DNA of 19,682 bases, taken from positions 1 through 19,682 of the forward strand of contig JADFGC010000019.1 of NCBI GenBank assembly GCA_022567895.1, written 5' to 3'. Both the position numbers and the translations under genes were made by a program. The DNA is from DRGT01 sp022567895. GTDB taxonomy: Archaea; Thermoproteota; Nitrososphaeria; Nitrososphaerales; Nitrosopumilaceae. The notes beneath the pieces are model-generated. The model was given only the letters and a program-made list of their open reading frames with translations, had not been told where the DNA came from and searched no databases. The stretch's first letter is position 1, and the number at the start of each line of letters is the position of its first letter. Shown here piece by piece: positions 14,750-19,610 of the stretch.

Positions 14750-15217
14750 CTAGTTTCTAGAACACGATAAATTATTTTTTTCAAAATAACGTTGATGATA
14801 TTCTTCTGCACGATGGAAGGTTTTTGCAGGAATTATTTGAGTGACTATATCTCGGCTAAACTGATTAGAGTTTTGTAATTTTTCTTTTGATTGGATGGCA
14901 GTTTTTTCTTGTTCTGAATCATGGAAAAATATTGCAGATCTATATTGTGTTCCAATATCTGGACCTTGTCTATTAGGAGTTGTAGGATCATGGTTTTCCC
15001 AGAAAATTTTTAGTAAATCATCATATGAAACTTGATTAGGATCATATTCAACCTGGACCGCTTCCGCATGTCCAGTTTTATCGGTACAAACATCCTCATA
15101 AGTTGGATTTTCTAAATGCCCTCCAGTATAGCCAACAGCTGTTGATGTAACGCCTTTTACTTTACTAAACAATTCCTCTACGTGCCAAAAACATCCTGCA
15201 CCAAAAGTGGCTTTCAT
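14750..15217 (-). CDS. msrA: peptide methionine sulfoxide reductase MsrA
   Basis: This 155-aa enzyme reduces methionine-S-sulfoxide in proteins. The catalytic Cys is C9 in AGCFWHVEE. Other family motifs are GYTGG (29-33), GHAEAVQVEYDP (49-60), the metal-poor FWENHDPTTPNRQGPDIGTQYRS stretch (71-93) and FHRAEEYHQRYF near the end. Cys152, close to the C-terminus, is a likely resolving Cys, so recycling would use thioredoxin. The length is that of a plain MsrA with no MsrB fusion. The gene is cytoplasmic, likely single, and its role in repair of oxidised proteins fits the oxygen-respiring lifestyle. Confidence 0.94.
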   Translation of the reverse strand: MKATFGAGCFWHVEELFSKVKGVTSTAVGYTGGHLENPTYEDVCTDKTGHAEAVQVEYDPNQVSYDDLLKIFWENHDPTTPNRQGPDIGTQYRSAIFFHDSEQEKTAIQSKEKLQNSNQFSRDIVTQIIPAKTFHRAEEYHQRYFEKNNLSCSRN

Positions 15218-15295
15218 GTAGTTATAGTAAAAAATCGTAAATTAAAACCATGCCTATTTTGCCACAAAAAAAAGCTAATTTGAATAAATTTCACT

Positions 15296-15577
15296 TTAGA
15301 GATCTAGGCCAAAAGATTCCGCAATTTCTGAGAATCTTTGATAAGATTCTAAATATTGTCTTCCTTTTGGTGTAAGAACAAATGTGTTTTTTCCATCGTA
15401 TTCAATTTTATTAATCAAACCAGCACCTATCAAATTTTTAACAAATTTTGTTAATCTTGAATGTGAGACATTTGCTTTCGATATAAGACGTGTTGTCTTT
15501 ATCCCCTCTTGCCCAGACTGTTCAGTTGCTGCAAGCAAATCAGATAAAATCTGCATGTGTGTTCTGTAAGTGATCAT
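15296..15577 (-). CDS. winged-helix transcription regulator
   Basis: This 93-aa protein is a single archaeal winged-helix domain. The recognition helix region is ISKANVSHSRLTKFVKNLIGAGLI (about 33-56), followed by a wing IEYDGKNTFVLTPKGRQYLESY (58-79), the pattern of small archaeal wHTH regulators. No ligand domain is attached. The start at ATG 15575-15577 is supported by the TATA box at 15603-15610. It is divergent from the small phasin-like gene, and three decamer repeats lie between the two promoters, so it is a good candidate for controlling that gene and itself. Confidence 0.85.
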   Translation of the reverse strand: MITYRTHMQILSDLLAATEQSGQEGIKTTRLISKANVSHSRLTKFVKNLIGAGLINKIEYDGKNTFVLTPKGRQYLESYQRFSEIAESFGLDL

Positions 15578-15602
15578 ATCAAACCAATCGATTCTTTAGA
15601 TG

Positions 15603-15610
15603 TTTATAAA
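15603..15610 (-). promoter_or_regulatory. TATA box of the winged-helix gene
   Basis: TTTATAAA, a palindromic TATA box, lies 26-33 nt before the winged-helix start on the minus strand. Confidence 0.5.
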
Positions 15611-15620
15611 TCTTGGTCTG

Positions 15621-15650
15621 TATTACCAGTCATTACCAATCATTACCAGT
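15621..15650. repeat. three tandem 10-bp direct repeats (candidate operator)
   Basis: TATTACCAGT, CATTACCAAT and CATTACCAGT follow one another without gap, so the period is close to one DNA turn. They sit just upstream of the TATA box of the small phasin-like gene and just upstream of the divergent winged-helix promoter. A regulator bound here would stack on one face of the helix; the neighbouring winged-helix protein is the first candidate. Confidence 0.65.
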
Positions 15651-15653
15651 AGA

Positions 15654-15660
15654 TATATAT
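15654..15660 (+). promoter_or_regulatory. TATA box of the small phasin-like gene
   Basis: TATATAT lies 24-30 nt before the ATG at 15684 and immediately after the decamer repeats. This spacing supports the ATG at 15684 and a leaderless transcript. Confidence 0.5.
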
Positions 15661-15683
15661 GCTGAGACCAATGAGTGCCTACC

Positions 15684-15890
15684 ATGAGCAATCAAACAAC
15701 TCAGCAACAAAAGGCAAATGCAGTTTTCCAAAAATCATCTGTAGAGACCTGGAAAAACATCGCAGATACCGTCATCGATACAACAGAAAAAACTGTAAAA
15801 TTCTATGATGATTCTTTTAATGCATTTGTACAATTTAACACCAATCAGATTGAATCTTGGTTTGCTACATTCAAGAATGTAAAAAACTAA
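15684..15890 (+). CDS. very small phasin-like protein
   Basis: This protein of 68 aa starts MSNQTTQQQKANAVFQKSS and ends with amphipathic helices and a Trp/Phe pair (DSFNAFVQFNT, IESWFATFKNVKN). It lacks Cys, Pro is absent, and Gln, Asn, Thr and aromatic residues are common, as in phasins. The 3' half matches the C-terminus of the 142-aa phasin-like protein in order and spacing (K-F-x-D/N-D ... A-F ... I-x-S-W-x-x-F). So it is a likely third granule-coat protein, or one that competes for granule surface. GTG 15675 is possible as a start, but ATG 15684 fits the TATA box. A strong T run follows the gene. Confidence 0.72.
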   Translation: MSNQTTQQQKANAVFQKSSVETWKNIADTVIDTTEKTVKFYDDSFNAFVQFNTNQIESWFATFKNVKN

Positions 15891-15897
15891 TTCAATC

Positions 15898-15910
15898 TTA
15901 TTTTTTTTTT
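15898..15910 (+). terminator. T-run terminator after the small phasin-like gene
   Basis: Starting 8 nt after the stop codon there is a tract of about 13 bases almost all T (TTATTTTTTTTTT). This is typical of strong archaeal termination and implies a short monocistronic, highly expressed transcript. Confidence 0.6.
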
Positions 15911-15991
15911 CTATTAACAACTGCTAATATTAGGTTGAAAAAGGGGATTCCATATTATAATGAAAATTTGTGAATTAAAGCATATCCAAGA

Positions 15992-16648
15992 TCACGTAAC
16001 ATGTACTAAATCTTTCAGACTTCTTTTTGGTTTTGGAAGTCTCTTCTTTTGAGGATATCCAATACATAACAATGAAGATGGGACAAGATCAGTTCCAATA
16101 ATTTCCATAACTTTTTTCTCATCAAGCATTCCAATCCAAATTGAGCTTAATCCTAAAGCATGTGCTGTTAGTTGTGAATATGCTGCGGCCAATGTTGCAT
16201 CTTGGACAGCAAACTTTTCTAAAATCTCCTGTGGAAAATTTAGTTTTACCCTTTTAGGATTTTTACAAAAAACAAGAACGACTGGTGTATTCACATATGG
16301 TTGGTTGTTACATGCTTGAACAAGTTTTTCTTTTTTCTTGTGGTCTCTGACATAAAAAATCTCAAAGCCCTGAAAGTTTCCAGCTGTTGGTGCCATATCA
16401 GCTGCTGCAAGAATTTTATCAACCTTTGATGGTTCAACCCATTTATCAAGAAATTTTCTAGTTGACCGTCTTTTTTCCATTACAGCAAACAAATCAGTGT
16501 CTACTACTTCTTCTGGAGCTGAGCTTAAAATGAGATGTAATAATTGATTTCTAGCTTTTGGATCCGGTATAGGAATATCAACTGCCGGACAATAACCTTC
16601 AGGATAAATTGCCTCTTCTTTATTTTCTGATGTTTCGCCCACAAACAA
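15992..16648 (-). CDS. nitroreductase-family flavoprotein
   Basis: This 218-aa protein belongs to the FMN-dependent nitroreductase superfamily. The phosphate-binding motif is RRSTRKF (60-66), with APTAGNFQGFEIFYV (86-100) and a C-terminal SIWIGMLDEKKV...LCIGYPQKKRLPKPKRSL that closes the active site. About 50 residues before the core (YPEGYCPAVDIPIPDPKARNQ) are extra and contain one Cys. Substrate is unknown; relatives reduce quinones, nitro compounds, flavins or iodotyrosine. The start seems to be TTG at 16648, with GTG at 16642 as alternative; no ATG lies before the domain. The gene follows the DUF6659-like gene by 33 nt and is probably in its operon. Confidence 0.85.
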   Translation of the reverse strand: MFVGETSENKEEAIYPEGYCPAVDIPIPDPKARNQLLHLILSSAPEEVVDTDLFAVMEKRRSTRKFLDKWVEPSKVDKILAAADMAPTAGNFQGFEIFYVRDHKKKEKLVQACNNQPYVNTPVVLVFCKNPKRVKLNFPQEILEKFAVQDATLAAAYSQLTAHALGLSSIWIGMLDEKKVMEIIGTDLVPSSLLCIGYPQKKRLPKPKRSLKDLVHVT

Positions 16649-16681
16649 TCTTGTGATTTCTTGTTTAAAGATATTTTCTAA

Positions 16682-17050
16682 TTATTCAACATCAGTAAAA
16701 ATATCAACCACTTTGGCAGCCAAATTTTCAATGTCCGCTGTAGGTTCTGCAGATATCAACAGTAGTATTTTACTTACAGGAAATGGAAAACTTACTAAAA
16801 CTGCCTTGTCTCTTCTTGCTGCAAGATAGTTTATTGGACCAAGGCTTTCATCAAATTCTTTTCTAATTGAAACCTTTGAGACAAATTCCATAAAAGACTG
16901 TAATTTTGTTTCATCGTCTTCAAGAGGAGTTAAGCCTTCTTTGAATCCACCAGAAATTAGTTTGCCATACTCATTGATAATGCCGGCAAATCTTATCTCT
17001 TTTTCATCCAAAAGTTTCTTGCATTTTTCATCATAAATTTGTGAGCTCAT
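16682..17050 (-). CDS. DUF6659-like small protein, second copy
   Basis: Counting from ATG 17050 the protein is about 122 aa. It is a clear paralogue of the protein at 10684-11076: IINEYGKLISGGFKEGLTPLE, REFDESLG-like RKEFDESLG and RRDKAVLVSFP lie in the same order and spacing. A TTG at 17062 would add four residues (MTSN) and is the longer alternative. No catalytic motif is seen; the fold is likely a small sensor of roadblock/profilin type. It sits upstream of the nitroreductase gene (33-nt gap), so a link to redox signalling is possible but unproven. Confidence 0.72.
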   Translation of the reverse strand: MSSQIYDEKCKKLLDEKEIRFAGIINEYGKLISGGFKEGLTPLEDDETKLQSFMEFVSKVSIRKEFDESLGPINYLAARRDKAVLVSFPFPVSKILLLISAEPTADIENLAAKVVDIFTDVE

Positions 17051-17116
17051 GTTACTTGTCAATTAGTCATTGGCACGTTAATTCATGAAAAATAAAAACC
17101 TAGCCAAAAGGTGATT

Positions 17117-17299
17117 TTATACACCAAAGGATGGTTTTTTATCACATCTTGGACATTTCAGTCCATTTGTCTTTTGACCACATTTCTGACAACGTTGCTC
17201 AAACCTTACTGCAGAAGTTGACGGGGTTCTTGACAATTTTATAATTAAAGCAATAATAATTAAAACTCCAATTACAATTCCAATCCAAACCAGAACCAT
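17117..17299 (-). CDS. membrane-anchored zinc-ribbon miniprotein
   Basis: This 60-aa protein starts with a single membrane helix (residues 2-21, VLVWIGIVIGVLIIIALII) and ends with a zinc ribbon C37-x2-C40 and C49-x2-C52 (CQKCG, CPRCD). With short N-terminus outside and a basic Lys-Leu-Ser-Arg after the helix, the ribbon should lie in the cytoplasm. Such proteins may scaffold complexes or bind nucleic acid or metal; no closer assignment is possible. A GATTATAAGT box about 25 nt upstream of the ATG supports the start. Confidence 0.7.
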   Translation of the reverse strand: MVLVWIGIVIGVLIIIALIIKLSRTPSTSAVRFEQRCQKCGQKTNGLKCPRCDKKPSFGV

Positions 17300-17349
17300 C
17301 AGTATAACTTAGCAATGATCACTTATAATCTACTCGAAGAAATCATGAA

Positions 17350-17478
17350 TTAAGGAAGTTCTGCATCTTCAGTACAATGTTTGTGAACCCAATTTCCTTC
17401 GTTGTTTTTTGCAATTTCTTTTCCTGGTTTGATTTCAGCGCCACACGAAATACAGGAAGTTGTGAATTTTGCTTTCAT
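17350..17478 (-). CDS. 42-aa zinc-binding protein
   Basis: The minus-strand ORF begins MKAKFTTSCISCGAEIKPGK and ends VHKHCTEDAELP. It carries C9-x2-C12 and, 18 residues after, H32/H34 with C35, a CxxC...HxxC zinc site as in small treble-clef or LIM/PARP-type fingers. The I-K-P-G-K-E-I-A segment between them forms the usual short sheet. It is not in a recognised named family. The frame has normal codon use and a clean stop; the gene lies 50 nt upstream of the membrane zinc-ribbon gene on the same strand, and both may be read together. Confidence 0.68.
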   Translation of the reverse strand: MKAKFTTSCISCGAEIKPGKEIAKNNEGNWVHKHCTEDAELP

Positions 17479-17543
17479 GAATTTTTTGTAATTGAATATG
17501 ATAAAAATTCAAAGAATGACTGAACGTTAACTAATGGTTAACA

Positions 17544-17696
17544 TCATTTCTTGCTTTTGATTCCTTCACTCAGAGTCAGATTTACTACTTTGGAGAAACT
17601 AACGCTTTTTTTGCTTTGTTTGATTAGTTTTGCCTGCTTTTCTCTAAGCTTTTTTTGCAAATCATCATCAAGCATTATAGTTATCCTTCTAAGCAT
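17544..17696 (-). CDS. ribbon-helix-helix (CopG/Arc-like) DNA-binding protein
   Basis: This 50-aa ORF begins MLRRITIMLDDDLQKKLREK and continues SVSFSKVVNLTLSEGIKSKK. The beta strand RITIML, a first helix DDLQKKLREKQAKL and a second helix SFSKVVNLTLSEGI make the complete ribbon-helix-helix fold, which forms dimers that insert the strand pair into the DNA major groove. Archaeal proteins of this size act as stand-alone repressors or as antitoxins; no toxin gene is next to it, so a regulator is more likely. A TAATATAAA box (17721-17729) lies 25-33 nt before the ATG. Confidence 0.75.
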   Translation of the reverse strand: MLRRITIMLDDDLQKKLREKQAKLIKQSKKSVSFSKVVNLTLSEGIKSKK

Positions 17697-17720
17697 AAGC
17701 CTAAACTAATAGGGCGTTTT

Positions 17721-17729
17721 TAATATAAA
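17721..17729 (-). promoter_or_regulatory. TATA-like box of the ribbon-helix-helix gene
   Basis: TTTATATTA on the minus strand is 25-33 nt before the start codon, which also confirms that this short ORF has its own promoter. Confidence 0.45.
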
Positions 17730-17811
17730 AATAGTCGATATGATTTCTGGATGTGGAACTAGTATTTTATGAAATTGCGATCAAACTATTCTATTAAAAA
17801 TTAAAAAAATA

Positions 17812-17831
17812 GTAAAAAATGAATTTTTTAC
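17812..17831 (-). terminator. perfect hairpin and T-rich tract after the roadblock-like gene
   Basis: GTAAAAAATGAATTTTTTAC is a 9-bp perfect inverted repeat around GA, directly after the stop codon of the minus-strand gene. Going on in the minus direction there follow T-rich stretches (ACTATTTTTTTAATTTTTAA). This is a good intrinsic-like terminator for that gene. Confidence 0.55.
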
Positions 17832-17835
17832 TTGA

Positions 17836-18183
17836 CTATCGGAAGGAACGAACTTTTCGAATCACTTTGTTGTGATCAAAAGATGCTGTGGTGCTAATAA
17901 AAAGTAAGTTGTTTCTACCTGCTGGCATTGTAATTCTTTTTACACTGGCATATTCAGCAACAACGTATTTACATGCACCAAGTTTTCGCGATAAGGATTT
18001 TCTTCCTTTCCATGCTCTTGCAGCACTAGTTAAAGATGCTCTGCTTTCCTTTCTAGATAACACATTCTTTACTTTTCTTGCATGAGCGGTGAAAACAATT
18101 TTGCCGTTCCTGTCACAAATCGTCGCTACTCGAACTGAAGGACTGATACTAAGAATCCTTTCAACTGCGGCTTTAGCTTGCAT
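17836..18183 (-). CDS. roadblock/LC7-like small protein A (AWKGRK family)
   Basis: This 115-aa basic protein is a paralogue of the one at 18546-18938. Both have AWKGRK at residues 57-62, then K-x-G-x-x-x-Y-x-x-A (68-77), RIT-x-P-x-G (83-89) and LLF-x-S (93-97). The fold seems to be helix, two strands, helix, three strands, helix, as in roadblock/LC7 or profilin-like sensors, which often act as dimers with small GTPases or kinases; this is inferred. This copy has more Arg and Lys (pI high) and ends KVIRKVRSFR. A terminator hairpin follows. No enzyme motif is seen. Confidence 0.7.
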   Translation of the reverse strand: MQAKAAVERILSISPSVRVATICDRNGKIVFTAHARKVKNVLSRKESRASLTSAARAWKGRKSLSRKLGACKYVVAEYASVKRITMPAGRNNLLFISTTASFDHNKVIRKVRSFR

Positions 18184-18302
18184 AGGATACGATCAATATT
18201 GTATGTCATAAAGGTTTTCCGGTAAAATGAGATTTTTTTAAAAACATCCCGTATGAAAAAGCGATCAGAATTTGATCGCAGCAATGCTTTGAAATCCAAA
18301 AT
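18184..18302. other. intergenic stretch with a palindrome
   Basis: Between the roadblock-like gene and the 28-aa ORF there is a promoter-like CCTTTATGAC (minus strand, near 18208), a plus-strand TTTTTTTAAAAA, and the perfect inverted repeat GCGATCAGAATTTGATCGC at 18261-18279 (7-bp arms, 5-nt centre). A plus-strand 17-aa ORF from 18254 is not convincing. The palindrome may be an operator or the stem of a small RNA. Confidence 0.35.
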
Positions 18303-18389
18303 CTAGCTCGTTGCTTTTTCCTCTAGTTCTATATCGGTTTGGAGCTCCTCAGCCAAACCATCCCACCATTGAGGTACCTCGTCTGACAT
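18303..18389 (-). CDS. 28-aa acidic ORF with a Shine-Dalgarno site
   Basis: The minus-strand ORF reads MSDEVPQWWDGLAEELQTDI followed by ELEEKATS. It is acidic, has a Trp pair, and looks like a short amphipathic helix. AGGTGA lies 5-8 nt before the ATG, one of the few clear Shine-Dalgarno sites here, and that is the main reason to call it. No family is recognised. It might be a real small protein that binds a partner, or part of a non-coding transcript. Confidence 0.4.
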   Translation of the reverse strand: MSDEVPQWWDGLAEELQTDIELEEKATS

Positions 18390-18545
18390 TTTCTTCACCT
18401 AGTCAGATCGAAGGTAGTTAATAGATCTGTCGATTGAATGCTTAGGATTCTAAATGGAGTAAAGTATGATCTTATGAATCAGAACTGAAACCAATTCTGA
18501 TAATCATATTTTTGCTTAAGTAACACTATAACGTATAACATTCCT
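18390..18545. other. intergenic stretch before roadblock-like gene B
   Basis: This holds the leader and upstream region of the 28-aa ORF on the minus strand and the promoter of the plus-strand gene at 18546. CACTATAACGTATAAC (18524-18539) is AT-rich but too close to the start for a leaderless TATA box; GCTTAAGTAA (about 18514-18523) fits the spacing better. Nothing else is seen. Confidence 0.35.
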
Positions 18546-18938
18546 ATGGCCATTGAACATCTACTTCAAAGAATAATGGATTCGGATGAAAACATCAGAC
18601 ATTGCTTAGCTGCAGATGCAGATGGAAACATCATTTCTGTCAATCATCGAGAAGGAGTTATCAATCATCTATCTGAAGCTGAAACAGCAACTTCGCTCAA
18701 AAGAGCAGCTGAAGCATGGAAGGGAAGAAAGGAGTTGGCGTCAAAGATTGGAAAGGGGCTTTATGCAGTTGCGGCATTTGAAAAAATTACCAGAATCACT
18801 TTTCCTTTGGGAGAGGATAAACTTCTCTTTGTTAGTCTTGGTTCTGAACAAATGAGAGAGAATCTAAATGCTGGAGGTCAACAGCAAATCGTTCAACATG
18901 TTTTGAACATACTAAGTGGCGACCCTACTCTAGAATAA
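18546..18938 (+). CDS. roadblock/LC7-like small protein B (AWKGRK family)
   Basis: This 130-aa protein shares the AWKGRK core (57-62) and the order of motifs with protein A at 17836-18183, on the other strand. Here the pattern is ADADGNIISVNHREG (23-37), SLKRAAEAWKGRKELASKIG (50-69), YAVAAFEKITRITFPLGEDKLLFVS (73-97), then a Gln/Asn-rich helix at the end. Protein A is basic; this one is near neutral or acidic, so they could pair as a heterodimer (inference). No catalytic residues stand out. PII starts 42 nt downstream on the same strand, so the two may be co-regulated. Confidence 0.72.
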   Translation: MAIEHLLQRIMDSDENIRHCLAADADGNIISVNHREGVINHLSEAETATSLKRAAEAWKGRKELASKIGKGLYAVAAFEKITRITFPLGEDKLLFVSLGSEQMRENLNAGGQQQIVQHVLNILSGDPTLE

Positions 18939-18980
18939 TCACCATCCTATTTTTAACCCAGAGCATTTTAGTAAAATTCT

Positions 18981-19340
18981 ATGAAAAAGATAGAGGCAAT
19001 TATCAGGGAAAGCAAATTTCAAAATGTGAAAACTGCCCTGACAAAACTTGGGGTTAAAGGAATGACCACTTATCCAGTTCGAGGTAGAGGTGAACAAATT
19101 GGTGAAGGAGGATATGAAGATGTGCCATATGGAGGAAGCTCTGAAGAAATATTTGATGATGGTCTAATTGCTAAAAGAAAAATTGAGATTGTTTGCATTG
19201 AAGAAGAAGCGAATAAAATCGTCAATTCTATTGCGATAAACGCAAATACTGGTGATCCAGGCGACGGAAAAATCTTTGTCTCTGATATTTCTGATGTTAT
19301 CAGAATTAGAACCGAAGAACACGGACATGTTGCAATTTAA
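18981..19340 (+). CDS. PII nitrogen-regulatory protein with enlarged T-loop
   Basis: This 119-aa protein is a PII (GlnB/GlnK) signal protein, which senses ATP/ADP and 2-oxoglutarate and controls ammonium uptake or metabolism. Compared with the usual 112-aa PII, residues before the T-loop match normal numbering (Q39 of GRGEQ is kept). Everything after it is shifted by seven: K65 for K58, TGDPGDGKIF at 90-99 for 83-92 (G94, K97), and R108/R110 for R101/R103. So all nucleotide- and 2-oxoglutarate-binding residues named here remain. The T-loop (about 37-62) holds GEGGYEDVPYGGSSEE and lacks a clear Y51. No amtB gene is adjacent. A CCTATTTTTAACC box lies about 30 nt upstream. The stop overlaps the convergent zinc-finger gene by 4 nt. 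Confidence 0.88.
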   Translation: MKKIEAIIRESKFQNVKTALTKLGVKGMTTYPVRGRGEQIGEGGYEDVPYGGSSEEIFDDGLIAKRKIEIVCIEEEANKIVNSIAINANTGDPGDGKIFVSDISDVIRIRTEEHGHVAI

Positions 19341-19498
19341 TTTTTAAAACCACAGGAATTACATTCGATTTTTCGTTTTTTTGGATGGGCTTTTGCTATA
19401 TGACGCAACGTTCGTCCCGGTTCAGAAAATTCCATATTGCATTTTGGGCAAATGGTTCCAACTATGATTTTTTCTTTGTTACGTCCAAGTAATCCCAT
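19337..19498 (-). CDS. 53-aa zinc-finger protein
   Basis: The minus-strand ORF starts MGLLGRNKEKIIVGTICPKC and continues through RHIAKAHPKKRKIECNSCGF. It has C17-x2-C20, then H33 and H38 spaced five apart, then C46-x2-C49, with a basic AHPKKRK run between. The first Cys pair with the two His forms a C2H2-like finger; the second Cys pair may bind another ion or extend it. This suits binding of nucleic acid. It overlaps the PII gene tail to tail by 4 nt and starts about 110 nt after the 23S rRNA end. Confidence 0.68.
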   Translation of the reverse strand: MGLLGRNKEKIIVGTICPKCNMEFSEPGRTLRHIAKAHPKKRKIECNSCGFKN

Positions 19499-19574
19499 AG
19501 CATGTGATTACAAAGTTGGGATAAAACTATTGCTCCAAATTTTTTGTATAGTCGTGTATAGCATTCGCTAATTG

Positions 19575-19610
19575 GATTCAAAAATGAATCATCGCACATA
19601 GTCTCTATGT
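19575..19610 (-). repeat. two small hairpins just beyond the 23S rRNA 3' end
   Basis: ACATAG-TCT-CTATGT (19596-19610) and GATTCA-AAAA-TGAATC (19575-19590) are perfect 6-bp inverted repeats directly after the mature rRNA end. They may be part of the processing stem or a terminator of the rRNA transcript. A GTATAG direct repeat follows further downstream (about 19548-19562). Confidence 0.4.

Noticed and set aside
15621..15650. CRISPR-like repeats
   Set aside because: Repeats are 10 bp and contiguous with no spacers, so they are an operator-type array, not CRISPR.
17544..17696. Antitoxin of a toxin-antitoxin pair
   Set aside because: The ribbon-helix-helix fold fits, but no toxin-like gene lies next to it on the same strand.
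18254..18307. 17-aa plus-strand ORF over the palindrome
   Set aside because: Too short, no ribosome binding site or family resemblance; the palindrome is the more likely signal.
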